Shown: positions 10,997-22,557, numbered from the stretch's first letter. The stretch: DNA of 64,000 nucleotides from Chaetoderma sp. LZ-2023a (GCA_034401795.1 CM067359.1:146698233-146762232), one strand, 5' to 3'. Program-made: numbers and translations. Notes: generated by a model not told the origin, from the letters alone.

Positions 10997-11280
10997 AATC
11001 CTTTAACCATCACCACTCTGATGTCAAAATTTAAAATTTTCAAATTAAGTTAAAAGATGAATTGGTGTTAATTTTTCTACAAATTTGGTGGAAGATGGTG
11101 CTGTCGTAGAGGTGCTGTCATAGAGGTGCTGTCGTAGAGGTGCTGTCGTAGAGGTGCTGTCGTGGACAGTCGTAGACAGCAACATCGTCCACCAAAATTG
11201 TTGAAAAATGTACACCAGTTTCTCGTATACTGACACAGTAAAAGATAGAATATTGACATCAGTGTGGTAAGGGTTAATGG
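10997..11280. repeat. Palindromic element 'C' with a 14-bp minisatellite in its loop
   Basis: The outer arms are inverted copies ('CACTCTGATGTCAA' left, 'ATTGACATCAGTGTGG' right; 'ACAAATTTGGTGGAAGATG' left, 'CATCGTCCACCAAAATTGTTG' shifted right). Between them lie about six 14-bp units of GGTGCTGTCGTAGA (11107-11180). A second copy without the minisatellite is at 53385-53573. The repeats give meaningless repetitive ORFs. It is a small fold-back element. Confidence 0.7.
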
Positions 11281-11317
11281 TCAAGCCGGCCAAAACCATC
11301 CTCTACAGTGGTCTTAA

Positions 11318-11446
11318 GAAATGTCTATTTGCAGACCAAGAGAAGACATTTTTTTTTAATTTACCACGAATGATTGGCTCGATAACAGAGCCAGTCATTC
11401 CAGTGGTAAATTTTCAAAAATAGTCTCTTGGCCTGCAAATGGACAT
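11318..11446. repeat. Palindromic element family 'A', copy 1
   Basis: The sequence is a near-perfect inverted repeat of about 130 bp. One arm begins GAAATGTCTATTTGCAGACC, the centre is 'GGCTCGATAACAGAGCC', and the other arm ends 'GGCCTGCAAATGGACAT'. Further copies lie at 19681-19813, 21199-21335, 21429-21547 and 56616-56767, with fragments at 30745-30795, 34246-34340 and 34648-34707. Confidence 0.85.
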
Positions 11447-11499
11447 ACACTGGGTAAATATTCTAATTTTTTAAAACAATTTTGACCATTAATGGGTTA

Positions 11500-12278
11500 A
11501 CGATAAAGGTTGGTAAAGAAAATCAGAATGGCCAAGTGAGCTTATGCCGTGGCGACCATCCATCCGTCCATCCGCCTGTCCGTCAATTTTTGTTTAAAAA
11601 CGCTACTCATTAACCGCTTGCCGGATTTCAACCTAGGTCAGAATGGCCAAATGAGCTTGTGCTTTGGCGACCGTCCATCGTCCGTCCATCCGTCAACTTT
11701 TGCTTTCAAATGCTACTCACCTGCTTGGCGGATTTCTGCCTAATTTGCCTGGAAGGACCCTATCTGGGTAGGCTTCAGAACAGGTATACAGAATTTTGGG
11801 GTGAAAATCTTAGATTTTATGAAACGGTTAAAAGGTTACTCATTAACCACTTGTCAGATTTCACTCAAACTCAGCAGAAAGCACCGTAGGCTTCAGAATT
11901 TGTATACAGAATTTTGGCTGGTAAATTTTTCCATTGGCCATTTTAACTTTTCCAGAAATCCTTTAAAATGCTAGTGTTCCTTAATCAATGACTGATTTCA
12001 ACAAAAGTTGGGTGGGATGATCCTATGGTGATCAACTTTCCAGAGTTCTCATGAGTGTTTTGATTGGTTGATTTTTTTCTGTCACGTTGGACTTTCTTAA
12101 GTTTGTTAGAAATCCTTTAAAATGCTACTCGTTAAGCAGTGGACAGATTTCAATGAAACCTGGCTGGAGTATCCTATGGCCATATGCTTCCAAACTGGTA
12201 TGTACAGGAATTTGGTTGGTTAATTTTTTCAGCGGCCATCTTGGATTTTCCAAACATTTTCCAGAAGCCTTTAAATCG

Positions 12279-12349
<71 letters not shown>

Positions 12350-13510
12350 GCTGAATATCGAACAAGCTTGGGCGGAATGACCCTATCACTATAGGCTATA
12401 AGAAATCAAATGAGAATTTTGATTGGTCAATTTTTAACCCACCTGGCCGAGGCCATGTGTGCTTATGCCATGGCAGCCGGCCGTCGTTTGTTCATCCATC
12501 GTCTTTTCATCCATCCGTCCGTCCGTCAAATTGCTTCTCCTTAATGGGTTGACAGATTTCAACCAAATTTGCCTGGACGGATCCTATGCTGGTACCCTCC
12601 AGATGTTTTTTCTGAATTTTAATTGGTGAAAATCTGAGATTTTATGAAATATTTACCAAGAATTTTCAAAATGCTACTCTTCCTTGGCTACTTGACATAT
12701 TTCAACCAAATTTGGCTAGACTGATTCAATGGTGGTAGCCTCTAGAATATCGTTTGAGAATTTTGATTGACCCATTTTTTGGGTGAAAATCTTAGATATT
12801 ATGAAAAGTTTACTGGAAATTGTCAAAACGCTACTCCTCATTAACCGCTTGGTGGATTTCAACCTAGTTTGGCTGGAACGACCCTTTGGGTGTAGCTTTC
12901 AGAAAATATATACAGAATTTTGATTGGTCAAATTTTGCTGAAATTTTTTTAATTTTATGAAAATTTCCCAGAAATTTTCAAAATGCTACTTCACATTAGC
13001 TTCTTGATGGATGTCACCTTAATTTAGCTAGAGTGACCCTATGGGGCTAGGCTTCAGTACATATATACAGAATTTTGATTGGTCAATTTTTTCAGCAGCC
13101 ATGGAATTTTATGAAGAAAATGGCAGGAAATCGTTTAAATTGCTGCTCCTCATTAACTGCTTGGGTGATTTCAGGGCTATGGTGCCATGCTTCAGAACAT
13201 GTATACAGAATTCGGATTGGTAAATATTTTCCGGTGGCCATCTTGGATTTTCCCAAAGTTTTGGTGAATCCGTTAAAAGGCTACTCATTAACCAGTTGTC
13301 CGATTTCAGTAAAACTCAGCAGGAAGCACCATAGCCTTCAGAACTTGTATACAGAATTTTGGTTGGTAAATTTTTCCGTTGACCATCTTAAGTTTTCCAG
13401 AAATTCTTTGAAATGCTGCTCCTTAAGCAGTGGGACAGATTTCAGTGAAACCTGGTTGGAAGGATTCTATGGTCTTATGCTTCCAAACTTGTATACAGGA
13501 ATTTGATTGG
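11500..13510. repeat. Tandem array of 'AATTTTGATTGGT' units (Helitron-like cores)
   Basis: About ten diverged units of 150-190 bp follow one another ('CTACTC.TTAACC.CTTG', 'GATTTCAACC', 'GATCCTATG', 'CAGAATTTTGATTGGT', 'CTTAGATTTTATG'). Starts of the type 'CCAAGTGAGCTTATGCC' plus runs of CCATCCGTCC occur near 11533, 11638 and 12450, so several elements are stacked. No ORF has a recognisable product. Confidence 0.7.
12279..12351 (+). repeat. (CTA)n microsatellite
   Basis: About 24 uninterrupted CTA triplets lie inside a repeat unit at a place where the related unit at 15026-15076 also carries (CTA)n. The apparent poly-Leu/poly-Tyr ORFs are artefacts. Confidence 0.97.
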
Positions 13511-13514
13511 TTAA

Positions 13515-14580
13515 TTATGGTCCCCGAAAAAAAATTTGCGGGGAGCATATAGTCGCCGCTTTGTCCGTCCGGCCGGCTGTCCATTCGTTTACCATATATA
13601 AGTTTGTCCGGGGCATAGTTTCAAGACTTTTTCAGATATGATCACCAAACTTGGTATGTGGATGCATCTTAGGGAGAAGGTGTGCAGAGTATTAAAAGGA
13701 GGTCAGAAGTAGGTCATGCTGACCTACTTTTCATGGTCGACTGAATATCACAGAAAATGTTTGTCCGGGGCATAGGTTCAAGACTTTTTCACATATGGTC
13801 ACCAAACTTGGCATGTGGATGCATCTTAGGGAGAAGGTGTGCGGAGTATGAAAAGTAGGTCAAAAGTATGTCATGCTGACCTACTTTTCATGGTCGACTG
13901 AATATCACAGAAAATGTTTGTCCGGGGCATAGTTTCAAGGCTTTTTCACATATGGTCACCAAACTTGGTATGTGGATGCATCTTTGGGAGAAGGTGTGCG
14001 GAGTGTGAAAAGTAGGTCATGCTGACTGACCTACTTTTCATGGTCGACTAAATATCATCGAAAATGTTTGTCCAGGGCATAGTTTCAAGACTTGCACATG
14101 TACTCACAAAACTTGGTATGTGGATGCATCTTAAGGACAAGGTGTGCAGAGTAGAAAAGTAGGTCAAAGGTAGGTCATGCTGACCTACTTTTCATGGTTG
14201 ACTAAATATCACAGAAAATGTTTGTCCGGGCCATAGTTTCAAGACTTCTGCACATATGCTCACCAAACTTAGTATGTGGATGCATCCTAGCGAGGTGTGC
14301 CGAGTATGAAAAGTAGGTCAAATGTAGGTCATGCTGACTTACTTTTCATGGTTGACTGAATATCACAGAAAATGTTTGTCCGGGCCATAGTTTCAAGACT
14401 TTTTCACATATGATCACCAAACTTGGTATGTGGATGCATCTTCAGGAGAAGGTGTGCACAGTATGAAAAGTATGTCATGCTGACCTACCTTTCATGATCG
14501 ACTGAATATCACAAAATGTTTCTCGGGCCATAGTTTCAAGACTTTTTCACATATGGTCACCAAACTTGGTATTGATTCTT
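13515..14580 (+). mobile_element. Helitron-like element with seven 154-bp tandem units
   Basis: It starts with a hairpin (GGTCCCCG, A/T loop, CGGGGAGC) and a CCGTCCGGCC run. Seven units then start at about 13602, 13759, 13916, 14066, 14220, 14374 and 14518. Each has 'TTTGTCCGGG', 'CATAGTTTCAAGAC', 'CACCAAACTTGGTATGTGG', 'GGTGTGC' and an inner palindrome 'GTAGGTCATGCTGACCTAC'. No ORF is present. The overall form matches non-autonomous Helitron-like repeats of molluscs. Confidence 0.7.
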
Positions 14581-15020
14581 ACAGAAAATATCTCTGTTCA
14601 TTTTGAACATAGTTTTTATATGTATTTTTCATATGGTGCCAAGCAAAGTCTAAGTGTGTTTATTTAGAGAAACTTAGATTTTGCTTTTAGTAAGCTATCC
14701 TTAACAAATTGTTCATTAGGGCAAATCCCGCCAGACCAAAAGAATCATTCCTACTCCCCAAATTGTGGATTTAACATCATTACCCCAAACCAACAATATT
14801 TTGAGGATGGCCTAATATGGTGATATCTCATTGACAATTTCAAGTTCGTTTTCTCTGTGTCTGAGCCACAGTTCCAAACCTTTCCCTGAAGCATATGCCT
14901 TCGGGGTTATCCGTTCAGTTTCTCTGCAGAGTATGCCTTCGGGGAGCACACATCAATTTATTGATTTGCCTTGTTTTTTCAGCTGCCATCTTGGATTTTC
15001 CAAACATCTTCCAGAAGCCT
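14581..15020. other. No gene recognised
   Basis: The segment between two repeat arrays contains no recognised ORF or repeat apart from short local copies of 'GTATGCCTTCGGGG'. Confidence 0.5.
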
Positions 15021-15025
15021 TTAAA

Positions 15026-15026
15026 T

Positions 15027-15075
<49 letters not shown>

Positions 15076-15076
15076 G
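15026..15076 (+). repeat. (CTA)n microsatellite within a repeat unit
   Basis: About 17 CTA triplets sit at the homologous position of the 12279-12351 run; flanks on both sides match ('CCAGAAGCCTTTAAAT' before, 'AACAAGCTTGGG' after). Confidence 0.95.
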
Positions 15077-15637
15077 CTGTTGGGTATCAAACAAGCTTGG
15101 GTGGAATGACCCTATCACGATAGACTATAAGAAATCAAATGAGAATTTTGATTGGTCAATTTTTAGCCCACCTGTCCTAAAAGGCCGAGTGAGCTTATGC
15201 CATGGCGGCCGGCCATCATCTGTTCATCCGTCCATCCATTAAATTGCTTTTCCTTAACGGTTTGACCAATTTCAACCAAATTAGGCTAGCAGATTTTGGA
15301 GAAGCTGGGGAAAAAATTGCAGTGTTATCGAAATCAACGTTTTTTTGCTCCCCTATGGTCATATTATCACAGAAAAAAAGTCCTGACCAATATCCCTTGG
15401 GCAAAATTTTTCACGGTACATTGAAATTTTGGCGCTTTTTGCATTCTTGGAAACCCTAATTTTTTTGTGTAGTCAAAGGCAAGTCCTTTTTTCTGACAGT
15501 GTGTCTAGGATTACAGCACTGAAACTATATTTATCGGGTGTACCATATTCGCTTAGTCTGTCAATGATTCCTTTAGTTGTAGTCATGGTAACGTGAGAAA
15601 AAAAACAAGATGGCTGCGCGGATTATGGATAAATATT
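15077..15637. repeat. Further 'AATTTTGATTGGT' unit, then unannotated DNA
   Basis: To about 15290 the sequence repeats the 12350-12570 unit, including 'GTGAGCTTATGCCATGGC'. From 15300 to 15637 nothing is recognised. Confidence 0.55.
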
Positions 15638-16209
15638 ACTTTTGTCAGCAGCCATTCATTTGTCGCATACTTGCGATCAGAAACCCTACTAAAATGAATG
15701 AAATGGATAAAAAAATACCGAGTAAATAATTTCTATCAAGAATTTTAAAGACATATATTTCTTTAGGTGAATGCGGTATATTTTAAACAACGAGAACTGA
15801 GGATTCTGACAGATGTAAAAATCATTGACAAAGGATTATCCAAGAAGCACATCTTGTCTGCTATCTTTGCCCGTACACTAATCAAAATCTTGTTCATCAT
15901 CATCGCCAACATCTTCACATCCGACTTTTGTCAGCAGCCATTCATTTGTCGCATACTTGCTATCAGAAACCCTACTAAAATGAATGAAATGGATAAAAAA
16001 ATACCGAGTAAATAATTTCTATCAAGAATTTTAAAGACATATATTTCTTTAGGTGAATGCGGTATATTTTAAACAACGAGAACTGAGGATTCTGACAGAT
16101 GTAAAAATCATTGACAAAGGATTATCCAAGAAGCACATCTTGTCTGCTATCTTTGCCCGTACACTAATCAAAATCTTGTTCATCATCATCGCCAACATCT
16201 TCACATCCA
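15638..16209. repeat. 286-bp direct tandem duplication
   Basis: Units 15638-15923 and 15924-16209 are head-to-tail copies with, as far as I can see, one base difference in the middle (GCGATCAG against GCTATCAG) and one at the end. The duplicated unit carries the last codons and stop of the PIN-like pseudogene on the - strand. Either very recent or an assembly artefact. Confidence 0.9.
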
Positions 16210-18302
16210 GAAGGAACAACATTGTTGCTACACGTTTCTCCATGGCAACCACCACATGGAGCGACACAGTGTAATCCTGATTTGTCGCATGAACATTGCC
16301 TTGTTCCACATTGGGTTTTATTAGTAATTTTACAATTACTACGAATAAATTTCAGAACATTTGCAGGTGCAGCAGCGATATCTGTCATGACTGGGCGCGT
16401 AACCTTGGTTTCCAACTTCCAGCCCCATTCATACGGATTAAGGCACTTGTTATCTAGTTCAGCCCATTGGACAATTTGCAGATGAACACGGAGACTGGTA
16501 ATGAGCCGCTCGATCAGTTGGTGGAAGTCTCTCAGGCTCAATTTTATTACACCTTGCAATCATTGCTTGATAACGCATGTGTCTCAAGGATGTCAGTGAT
16601 TCAAAATCTTTCCCCTCCATAAAGGATACAGAAAACAGATATACCTGCATTACCGACGTCTTGGGGTGTCGGCTCAGTATCAGCCATTTCATAAGCTAGT
16701 AACTGTAGTTTGCTCTGTTTACACAAGACTTTCATTGCACGAGTTTTTCCTTGTCCAAAGGTAGATGAAGTTGTATCGCAACCACTCCATGCATGGATGA
16801 ACAGTATGTTGTCGTGCAATACTGGATTCATCACTTCATGTGCTTCGTGGAGGCTGTACATCTGCACAGTTTTATTCAGTCCATTTGTTTTTTTCTCGTT
16901 TACTAGAAATATATCAGCCATGTATGTTTTCCAGTGGTGAATTAGCATAATAAAAATGTGTGTGTCTTCCGCTACAACCATTACTGATTGACCGCTTTTC
17001 GAAAAGTCCAGAGCAGTTGATACAATCAAGGTGTCTGCATCACCATCAATACACTTAACGATATAATCCTTAGATTGTAAGAATATAACAAGAAGCTGTA
17101 TGAACTGTGTCTTATTCCTCATGTTGGAGAAAAATGCCTCTTGATTTTTGTGACACTTTGATATATCTGTGACAGTGATATCCGCGGACATTGTTCCAGA
17201 GCGCCTCAGATGTTCGTGGTCTTTTGTGGATGGTCTTTCGTATTCATCGAATACAACACAGCACTTTCCATATTTATTGCTGAGAAAGGTTTCATATTGT
17301 TCGACAATTTCTTGATACGTGACATTGTTTTTCCATCTAATATGATGGAGCAGCCAACCACCATCTATTACTGACATGGTATCTTTCGTAACATTAGTCA
17401 GTTCATGGCTGACATTGTGGAGCTCTTTCTTGATATCCCTGGCTAATTCTGATTTATCTGATTTTCGCATGAAATAGTTTTTGAACAGCGATGTAGGTAT
17501 GGAAGAAAGTTCATACTTAAAATAAGGTGTGACGTCTTCAGATTCTCGTTTTGCCAGTGCCGTACATCGCAAGAATAAAACACTCGGCTCAATCTGGATA
17601 GTTTTTTTCCCGACCTTGATACCGGGCTGGAGGTCATTCAATGTACGAACTTGTTGAGATCGTTTAATGTGAGCATTACTAAAGGCCACATCATCAAGTG
17701 ATTGCTGGATCTTCAAACCCACTTGTTCAGCCATGTCACAATTAATTCCATGATCATCAGATACCGTTAGCCAAGTTGCCAATGACCTTAGCGTGGACAT
17801 CTCGTTATCGAATGGGTTGTGCTGTTCAAACCAATCTAGAATCCTCTCCATGTCTACAAAATCTCGCTTGCACCTAGATTTAGCGAGTTCCGCATGTTGT
17901 TCACTTGTTGCATTTTGACGATTTGTTAAGCTGGTCATTGCCTCATGAACAGCTGCACAGTGATGCATGCTAAAGATCCATTGATTCCTAACGCTTTCAG
18001 ATATGCCACGACCATGTGTCAGACCTCCTCGAGCTTTCATTGATCGGATAAGAATCTGCTCTATGCATAGATCGGTCCATAATCCAGCCCAGCGCTTATC
18101 ACTCCTACAAACTGCATGGTGACCTGTAGAGAATTTATTGTACAACCATGGCTGTTTGATTGGGAGATCTCTCATCATTTGCAGGTAAAGTCTAGCACTT
18201 TTTACATAATTAATATACCCTGACGCCGCGAAAAGATTCAACAGCTTTCTAACAGCTGCAAGACTCTTTCGCAATGTATGAACTCTCTAATGATGCTTAG
18301 CA
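16164..18302 (-). pseudogene. C-terminal half of a PIN-like (FEN1/XPG-like) nuclease-family gene, broken
   Basis: The largest ORF (16601-18274, 557 aa) opens with 'LLNLFAASGYINYVKSARLY', passes 'RSDKRWAGLWTDL' and 'EQILIRSMKARGGLTHGRG', and then shows a string of acidic motifs in the order of FEN/XPG nucleases: VFDEYERP (Asp 343), IDGDADTL (Asp 410, 412, 414), VVAEDTHIFIML (436-444) and WSGCDTTSSTFGQGK (Asp 500). Frameshifts near 16605 and 16500 lead into the rest: 'HLQIVQWAELDNKCLNP' and a Cys-rich tail (QCGTRQCSCDKSGLHCVAPC). I recall many unnamed multicopy proteins with this layout in cnidarians and molluscs; the nuclease role is inferred. The third motif has His where relatives have Asp, so this copy may be dead even without the frameshifts. 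The N-terminal half is at 25156-27016. Confidence 0.72.
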
Positions 18303-18574
18303 AGATTCAAGATTCAATATTATTTATTTGCTTCTTGGATACCAATTTACATACTTTCAATACAGGTTGTCCGCCGAAGGCATTGCCTATAGTGGTGGCG
18401 GACACCTAACATTAAACATACATAGACAATTATACACACAGCATAGCATAGAATGTGAGACATACTTGTGAATGTACAGATACGGTACTGAGCTAAGTAG
18501 ACATAGAAAAAAGAACAAACGATACAATACATCTATGTTTTTCCTTTTAGTTATTGAGATTAGAGATTTATATT

Positions 18575-18625
18575 TGGAGGGGGTGGGGTGGGGGGTGGGG
18601 TGGGGGAGAGGAAGGGGGATGGGGG
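18575..18625 (+). repeat. G-rich simple sequence
   Basis: The GGGGTGGGGTGGGGGGTGGGG-type run lies within the LINE 3' region. It has G-quadruplex potential and no coding. Confidence 0.85.
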
Positions 18626-18736
18626 TCATGCATGCTAATTACCCCAGCTCAACCCATAGGGTGCTATTTAGTAGTAGCACTTGTTGAAGTGCGTCAGGAA
18701 GCAGTAGTCACGATAGCTGTAATAGTGCATTATGGT

Positions 18737-18822
<86 letters not shown>

Positions 18823-18829
18823 GGTGGTG
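18737..18829 (+). repeat. (GTA)n(GTG)n microsatellite
   Basis: About 25 GTA triplets followed by GTG triplets. On the - strand this is (TAC)n, giving a false poly-Tyr ORF. Confidence 0.97.
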
Positions 18830-19166
18830 GGTGGTTGTTATGATAGTAGCTATGGCAATGATACAGGAGTGTGTCATCTTAGTTATCTTGGCATTGTGTT
18901 TTCCAGATCTAGTATGTATTGAGTATGCTAGTTTTAATTATGTCTTTGTATGATTTTAGTGTTAGTATTTTTTCGCGTGTGTGTTTATCTATACTATTCC
19001 ATGCTTTGATGACACCAACTGAAATTCTACGTTTCCCTGTGTCTGTTCGTGTGTATCTAATGCGGAGATCATGCTTGTTCCTAGTGTTATATGTGTGGAT
19101 TTCGATGTTGTTCGATGTTATGTAGTACAGATACAAAATCCAATACTTGGCTGTACGTGACTCGCT

Positions 19167-19253
19167 TTCCAATTTTGCCTTGTGTTTAATAATACATAGA
19201 TCTAATGCTACCAGTTCTTCCGAATCGGAAATCTCATTGATTGGTATACATTC

Positions 19254-19313
<60 letters not shown>

Positions 19314-19400
19314 GAATGTATACCAATCAATGAGATTTCCGATTCGGAAGAACTGGTAGCATTAGATCTATGTATTATTAAACACAAGGCAAAATTGGAA
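19167..19400. repeat. Perfect 88-bp palindrome with a (TA)n centre
   Basis: Left arm 19167-19256 and right arm 19311-19400 are exact reverse complements (start TTCCAATTTTGCC, inner end ATACATTCGTC), separated by a pure (TA)n run. In the - direction the left arm continues the LINE reading frame, so the right arm is an inverted copy of LINE coding sequence. A long hairpin or cruciform is expected. Confidence 0.93.
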
Positions 19401-19405
19401 TATAT

Positions 19406-19453
<48 letters not shown>
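19401..19453 (+). repeat. (GATA)n microsatellite
   Basis: About 12 TAGA/GATA units immediately follow the palindrome. Confidence 0.95.
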
Positions 19454-19454
<1 letters not shown>

Positions 19455-19680
19455 CTGGACTGACTCAAATTGGAGAATATTTGAGAAACAAAATAAAATG
19501 TATTTATTTCTTGATGTAAACAGGTATGAATCATACACAATGCGAAAGAGTACACAGTAATTAATTTTCTAGTAAATATATAACATATATGTGTGGGTAA
19601 GCACTAAAGTTTACATGTAGCACAGTAGCACTGGATAAATCACCAACTTTCAGCCAAAAACTGCTTCTACAGTGGGTTGA

Positions 19681-19813
19681 GAAATGTCCATTTGCAGACC
19701 GAGAGAAGACTATTTTTGAAAATTTACCACTGGAATGGCTGGCTTGATAACTGAGCGAGTCATTCCAGTGGTAAATTTTCCCAAATATTTCTTCTCTTGA
19801 TCTGAAAATGGAT
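19681..19813. repeat. Palindromic element family 'A', copy 2
   Basis: The arms GAAATGTCCATTTGCAGACC and its complement are separated by 'GGCTTGATAACTGAGCG'. It lies just outside the 3' end of the hAT transposase gene. Confidence 0.85.
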
Positions 19814-19849
19814 ATTAAATTTACTTGAACAAAGTTACGTGTTACAGGG

Positions 19850-22557
19850 TTAATAATGGCTCAAATTGCATGATAGAAATGACAATTGGTTGACACGATC
19901 TGGCTTAAGGCACGCTCTCTTTGGCGTTACTATCTGTCCAGATTTACTAAACAAGCGTTCGGATGGGCAACTTGATGCCGTTACACACAGATATTTCCGA
20001 GCCAATTTTGCTGGGTTTGGGAAGCTTTTCTCATGTAGCTTCCACCAATTTAAGACATTTGAGTCCTCATCAGGCTCAAAACTGCCGAGGTAAGAGTAAA
20101 TCTCGTTCTCGATCGGACTTGACTTGCTTGAGCTCACATCAATGGATTTTGCTTTACTGAATAGGCTTGATAGAGTTTTCTTTGTAGGTGTCGTTTGGTC
20201 AGGAGTTGTTTTCACAAGATCAATAGGCGAGTCTGTCTGGTCCACAATACGTTTCTTTACATCACTAACATCACATTCAGAGAGGTATTTACACTTGAAT
20301 TTTGGGTCTAGGAAGCTACTCATTGACAGAAGGGTGCTTATACTATCACCTTGACTATTATATCTGTTTTCCATATCACCCTTTATTACATCTTTGATGT
20401 GGGATGTTAGAGAATGTTGGTCCTTCGATGTTTCTATGATTTCTGTAGCCAACAACTTTACCAGTGGTTTTATCGCAGAAACACTAACATACTGTTCTTG
20501 TGACAGAATGTCTGTAAAGTCACCCACCGTCTCCAAAGCAGCTGAAACGGCTTCGAGAACCTGGGTGTCCTGCCAAGATAGAGCAAGATGTGCCGTCTCT
20601 GTCATTGCTCAGGACGCGACGTAGTGCAGGCTCCTGTTCTACAATCATTTTAACCATGGCGAATTTGGAACCCCATCGAGTCTGGCAACCCTATAATAGA
20701 AATAAAGATTTAGAAGATATTTATAACGTAAGTGCTCGCAGCATTGCAGCAGTTAAGTTAAGCAAATGACATTTTGTATATTTTGAAATAAATCTGAATG
20801 GCAGGAGCTTCTCCCCCTAAAGGCAGAAACAGCATTCAATCACAATCATTTCAACATATCCAACAGCATCAAACAGCAATCAATCCATTTTATCGCATTT
20901 AACAATTCTGGGTTCAATGGGTTAGGCGGACACAATCTAGATTTACTCTTGCCAACATAAAGGCGGCCGTGGTAGTGAATGCAGATATTAGGTCAAACAT
21001 CTCATCTAACGTTGGTCTATAAATTGATTAAAAAACCATGCCAAATTAGAGGCGCTTAATTAATGAGTATAGTTCACAGGTCTACAAATGATTTTCTTAG
21101 CATACTGTTCGGCGGCTCGTCTCATCTAAGACTGGCGGACATATAATACCATTTAACACTCATGTCAGCCAAATACGGCGTTAGACTACTGTAGTCTTGA
21201 GAAGGGTATATTTTCCAACCAAGCGAAGACTATATTTAAAAATTTACCACTGGAATGACTGCCTCGATAACTGAGCCAGTCATTCCAGTGGTAAATTTTC
21301 AAATATAATCTTCGCTTGGTCGGTAAATTTGCATTGTTTGTGAGAAAATATAAATTTTCTTGAACAAATTTAATGCTTAATCCTTTAGTGATGATACCTG
21401 CCAAAACTGGCCTCTTTAGTGGTCTAGAGGACTGCCCATTTGCAGGCCAAGAGAAGGCTATTTTTTTTTAATTTACCACTGGAATGACTGGCCAGTCATT
21501 CCAGTGGTAAATTTTCAAAAATAGTCTCTTGGCCTGCAAATGGACATTCAAAAAGCAAATATTTAAATTGTCAGGAAATAATTTAGGCACTAAAGAGTTA
21601 AAAGAGTGGCATAAATTATCTTACCGTAATCAGCTGATGCTGTGGAAGTTTCCAGCTCGTCGAGAATGTGGATACAATTATCCGACAGCGTCCTAACGCA
21701 CGGGTTATCCTCTGATCAGTGAGCGATTTGTTTATCGCCAGGTGCAGGTTATGTCCAACACAACTTAAATTACTCCATTCTAAGTCATGCAGTGCCTTCT
21801 TTATATTAGCACCATTGTCATGCTAACAAGTTTGCTCGAGTCTAAACCCCAGTTAGCTAAGCAGTCTCAAGGTCTCACCAATATTGTCGGCAGTATGATA
21901 ATCAGGGAAATAGAGTGTTTCTAGAATTCGGGATTGTAATTTCCAGTCAGCATCTACGAAATGAATGGTTAGTCCCAAATATGGAACCATTCCCTCTGAT
22001 GACCAGAGGTCACACGTACATGAGTAATAATCCGCAGTTTTGACATCTGTCAACACACGATCGTGAATTTCATTATGTAACTCCGGAATGGCGGTTTCTG
22101 TGAAATATTTATGCCCAGGTAACTGATACCGGCTATCAAACTGAGCGATCATTCCCTTGAAATGACTTGTCAGTTGTATAAATAGGCACCATAGCCCCGG
22201 CAATATACTTAATTACACCTTTGGTTAACTGTCAGAAACGGGTGCTTGATTTTTCGTACAACTGCCCTTTCTGTAGTGTCTGTGTTATCTTAGGCTGCTT
22301 TGCCGGCCGATCACTACTTTCACCTGCGCTGTCATCTCGTTTACGCTTGGTTGGCTGTAACTGCGAATACGCTAACGGATGGTGTTTACTACGGTGAAAC
22401 CTCAGATTTGACATATTCCCACCACTAGCTGACACAGTTACACGGCACAATTTTCAAGTTGGTTTCATCTCATCAACTGCTTTACCATTTTCATCTGACA
22501 CAAACCCATAGTGAGCCCATATCGGCGATGTCGCTTTCGCCTTTGGAATTAACTCCA
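19850..22557 (-). pseudogene. hAT superfamily (ZBED-like) transposase, two exons, broken
   Basis: The gene starts with MELIPKAKATSPIWAHYGF at 22557 and shows a BED-type finger: the first Cys codon is now TGA (about 22453), followed by K-L-C and 'GGNMSNLRFHRSKHH'. The catalytic part has 'YSCTCDLWSSEGMVPYLGL' and, after a frameshift near 21840, 'HDNGANIKKALHDLEWSNL'. An intron (donor GTAAGA near 21631, acceptor TATTATAG near 20693) leads to exon 2, which has a frameshift near 20600 and then the dimerisation domain 'YLCVTASSCPSERLFSKSG'. The lesions make it inactive. It inserted within, or alongside other insertions within, the split PIN-like gene. TIRs and target duplications were not identified. 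Confidence 0.85.
21199..21547. repeat. Two adjacent family 'A' palindromic elements inside the hAT intron
   Basis: Copies at 21199-21335 and 21429-21547 each fold on themselves around 'GGCTCAGTTATC'-type or shortened centres. Both lie in the intron of the hAT gene, so they arrived after it, or in a relative before it spread. Confidence 0.85.

Larger units (their letters stand above)
18302..19172 (-). mobile_element. 3' end of a non-LTR retrotransposon (LINE), 5'-truncated
   Basis: The ORF at 18909-19172 ends a LINE polymerase protein: 'IHTYNTRNKHDLRIRYTRT' followed by 'GVIKAWNSIDKHTR' is the usual C-terminal signature after the RT. Behind the stop comes about 600 bp of 3' region including a (TAC)n run. 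The element ends in a tandem TTGAATCTTGAATCTTG, a typical short-repeat LINE tail. The end abuts the PIN-like gene sequence at 18302. Upstream the ORF continues through the left arm of the palindrome at 19167-19256. Confidence 0.75.

Noticed and set aside
11045-11299. Ser/Thr/Ala repetitive ORFs on the - strand
   Set aside because: They are produced by a 14-bp minisatellite in the loop of a palindromic element.
12087-12380. Leu-rich ORF ending in a run of Leu, like a membrane segment
   Set aside because: The Leu run is (CTA)n, and the rest is a non-coding minisatellite unit; the same happens at 14831-15109.
13602-14560. Regularly spaced repeats (about 154 bp) as a possible CRISPR-like array
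   Set aside because: Whole units are similar, there are no unique spacers, and the context is eukaryotic; it is a tandem minisatellite in a Helitron-like element.
18554-18922. Poly-Val and poly-Tyr ORFs
   Set aside because: They come from a (GTA)n/(TAC)n microsatellite in a LINE 3' region.
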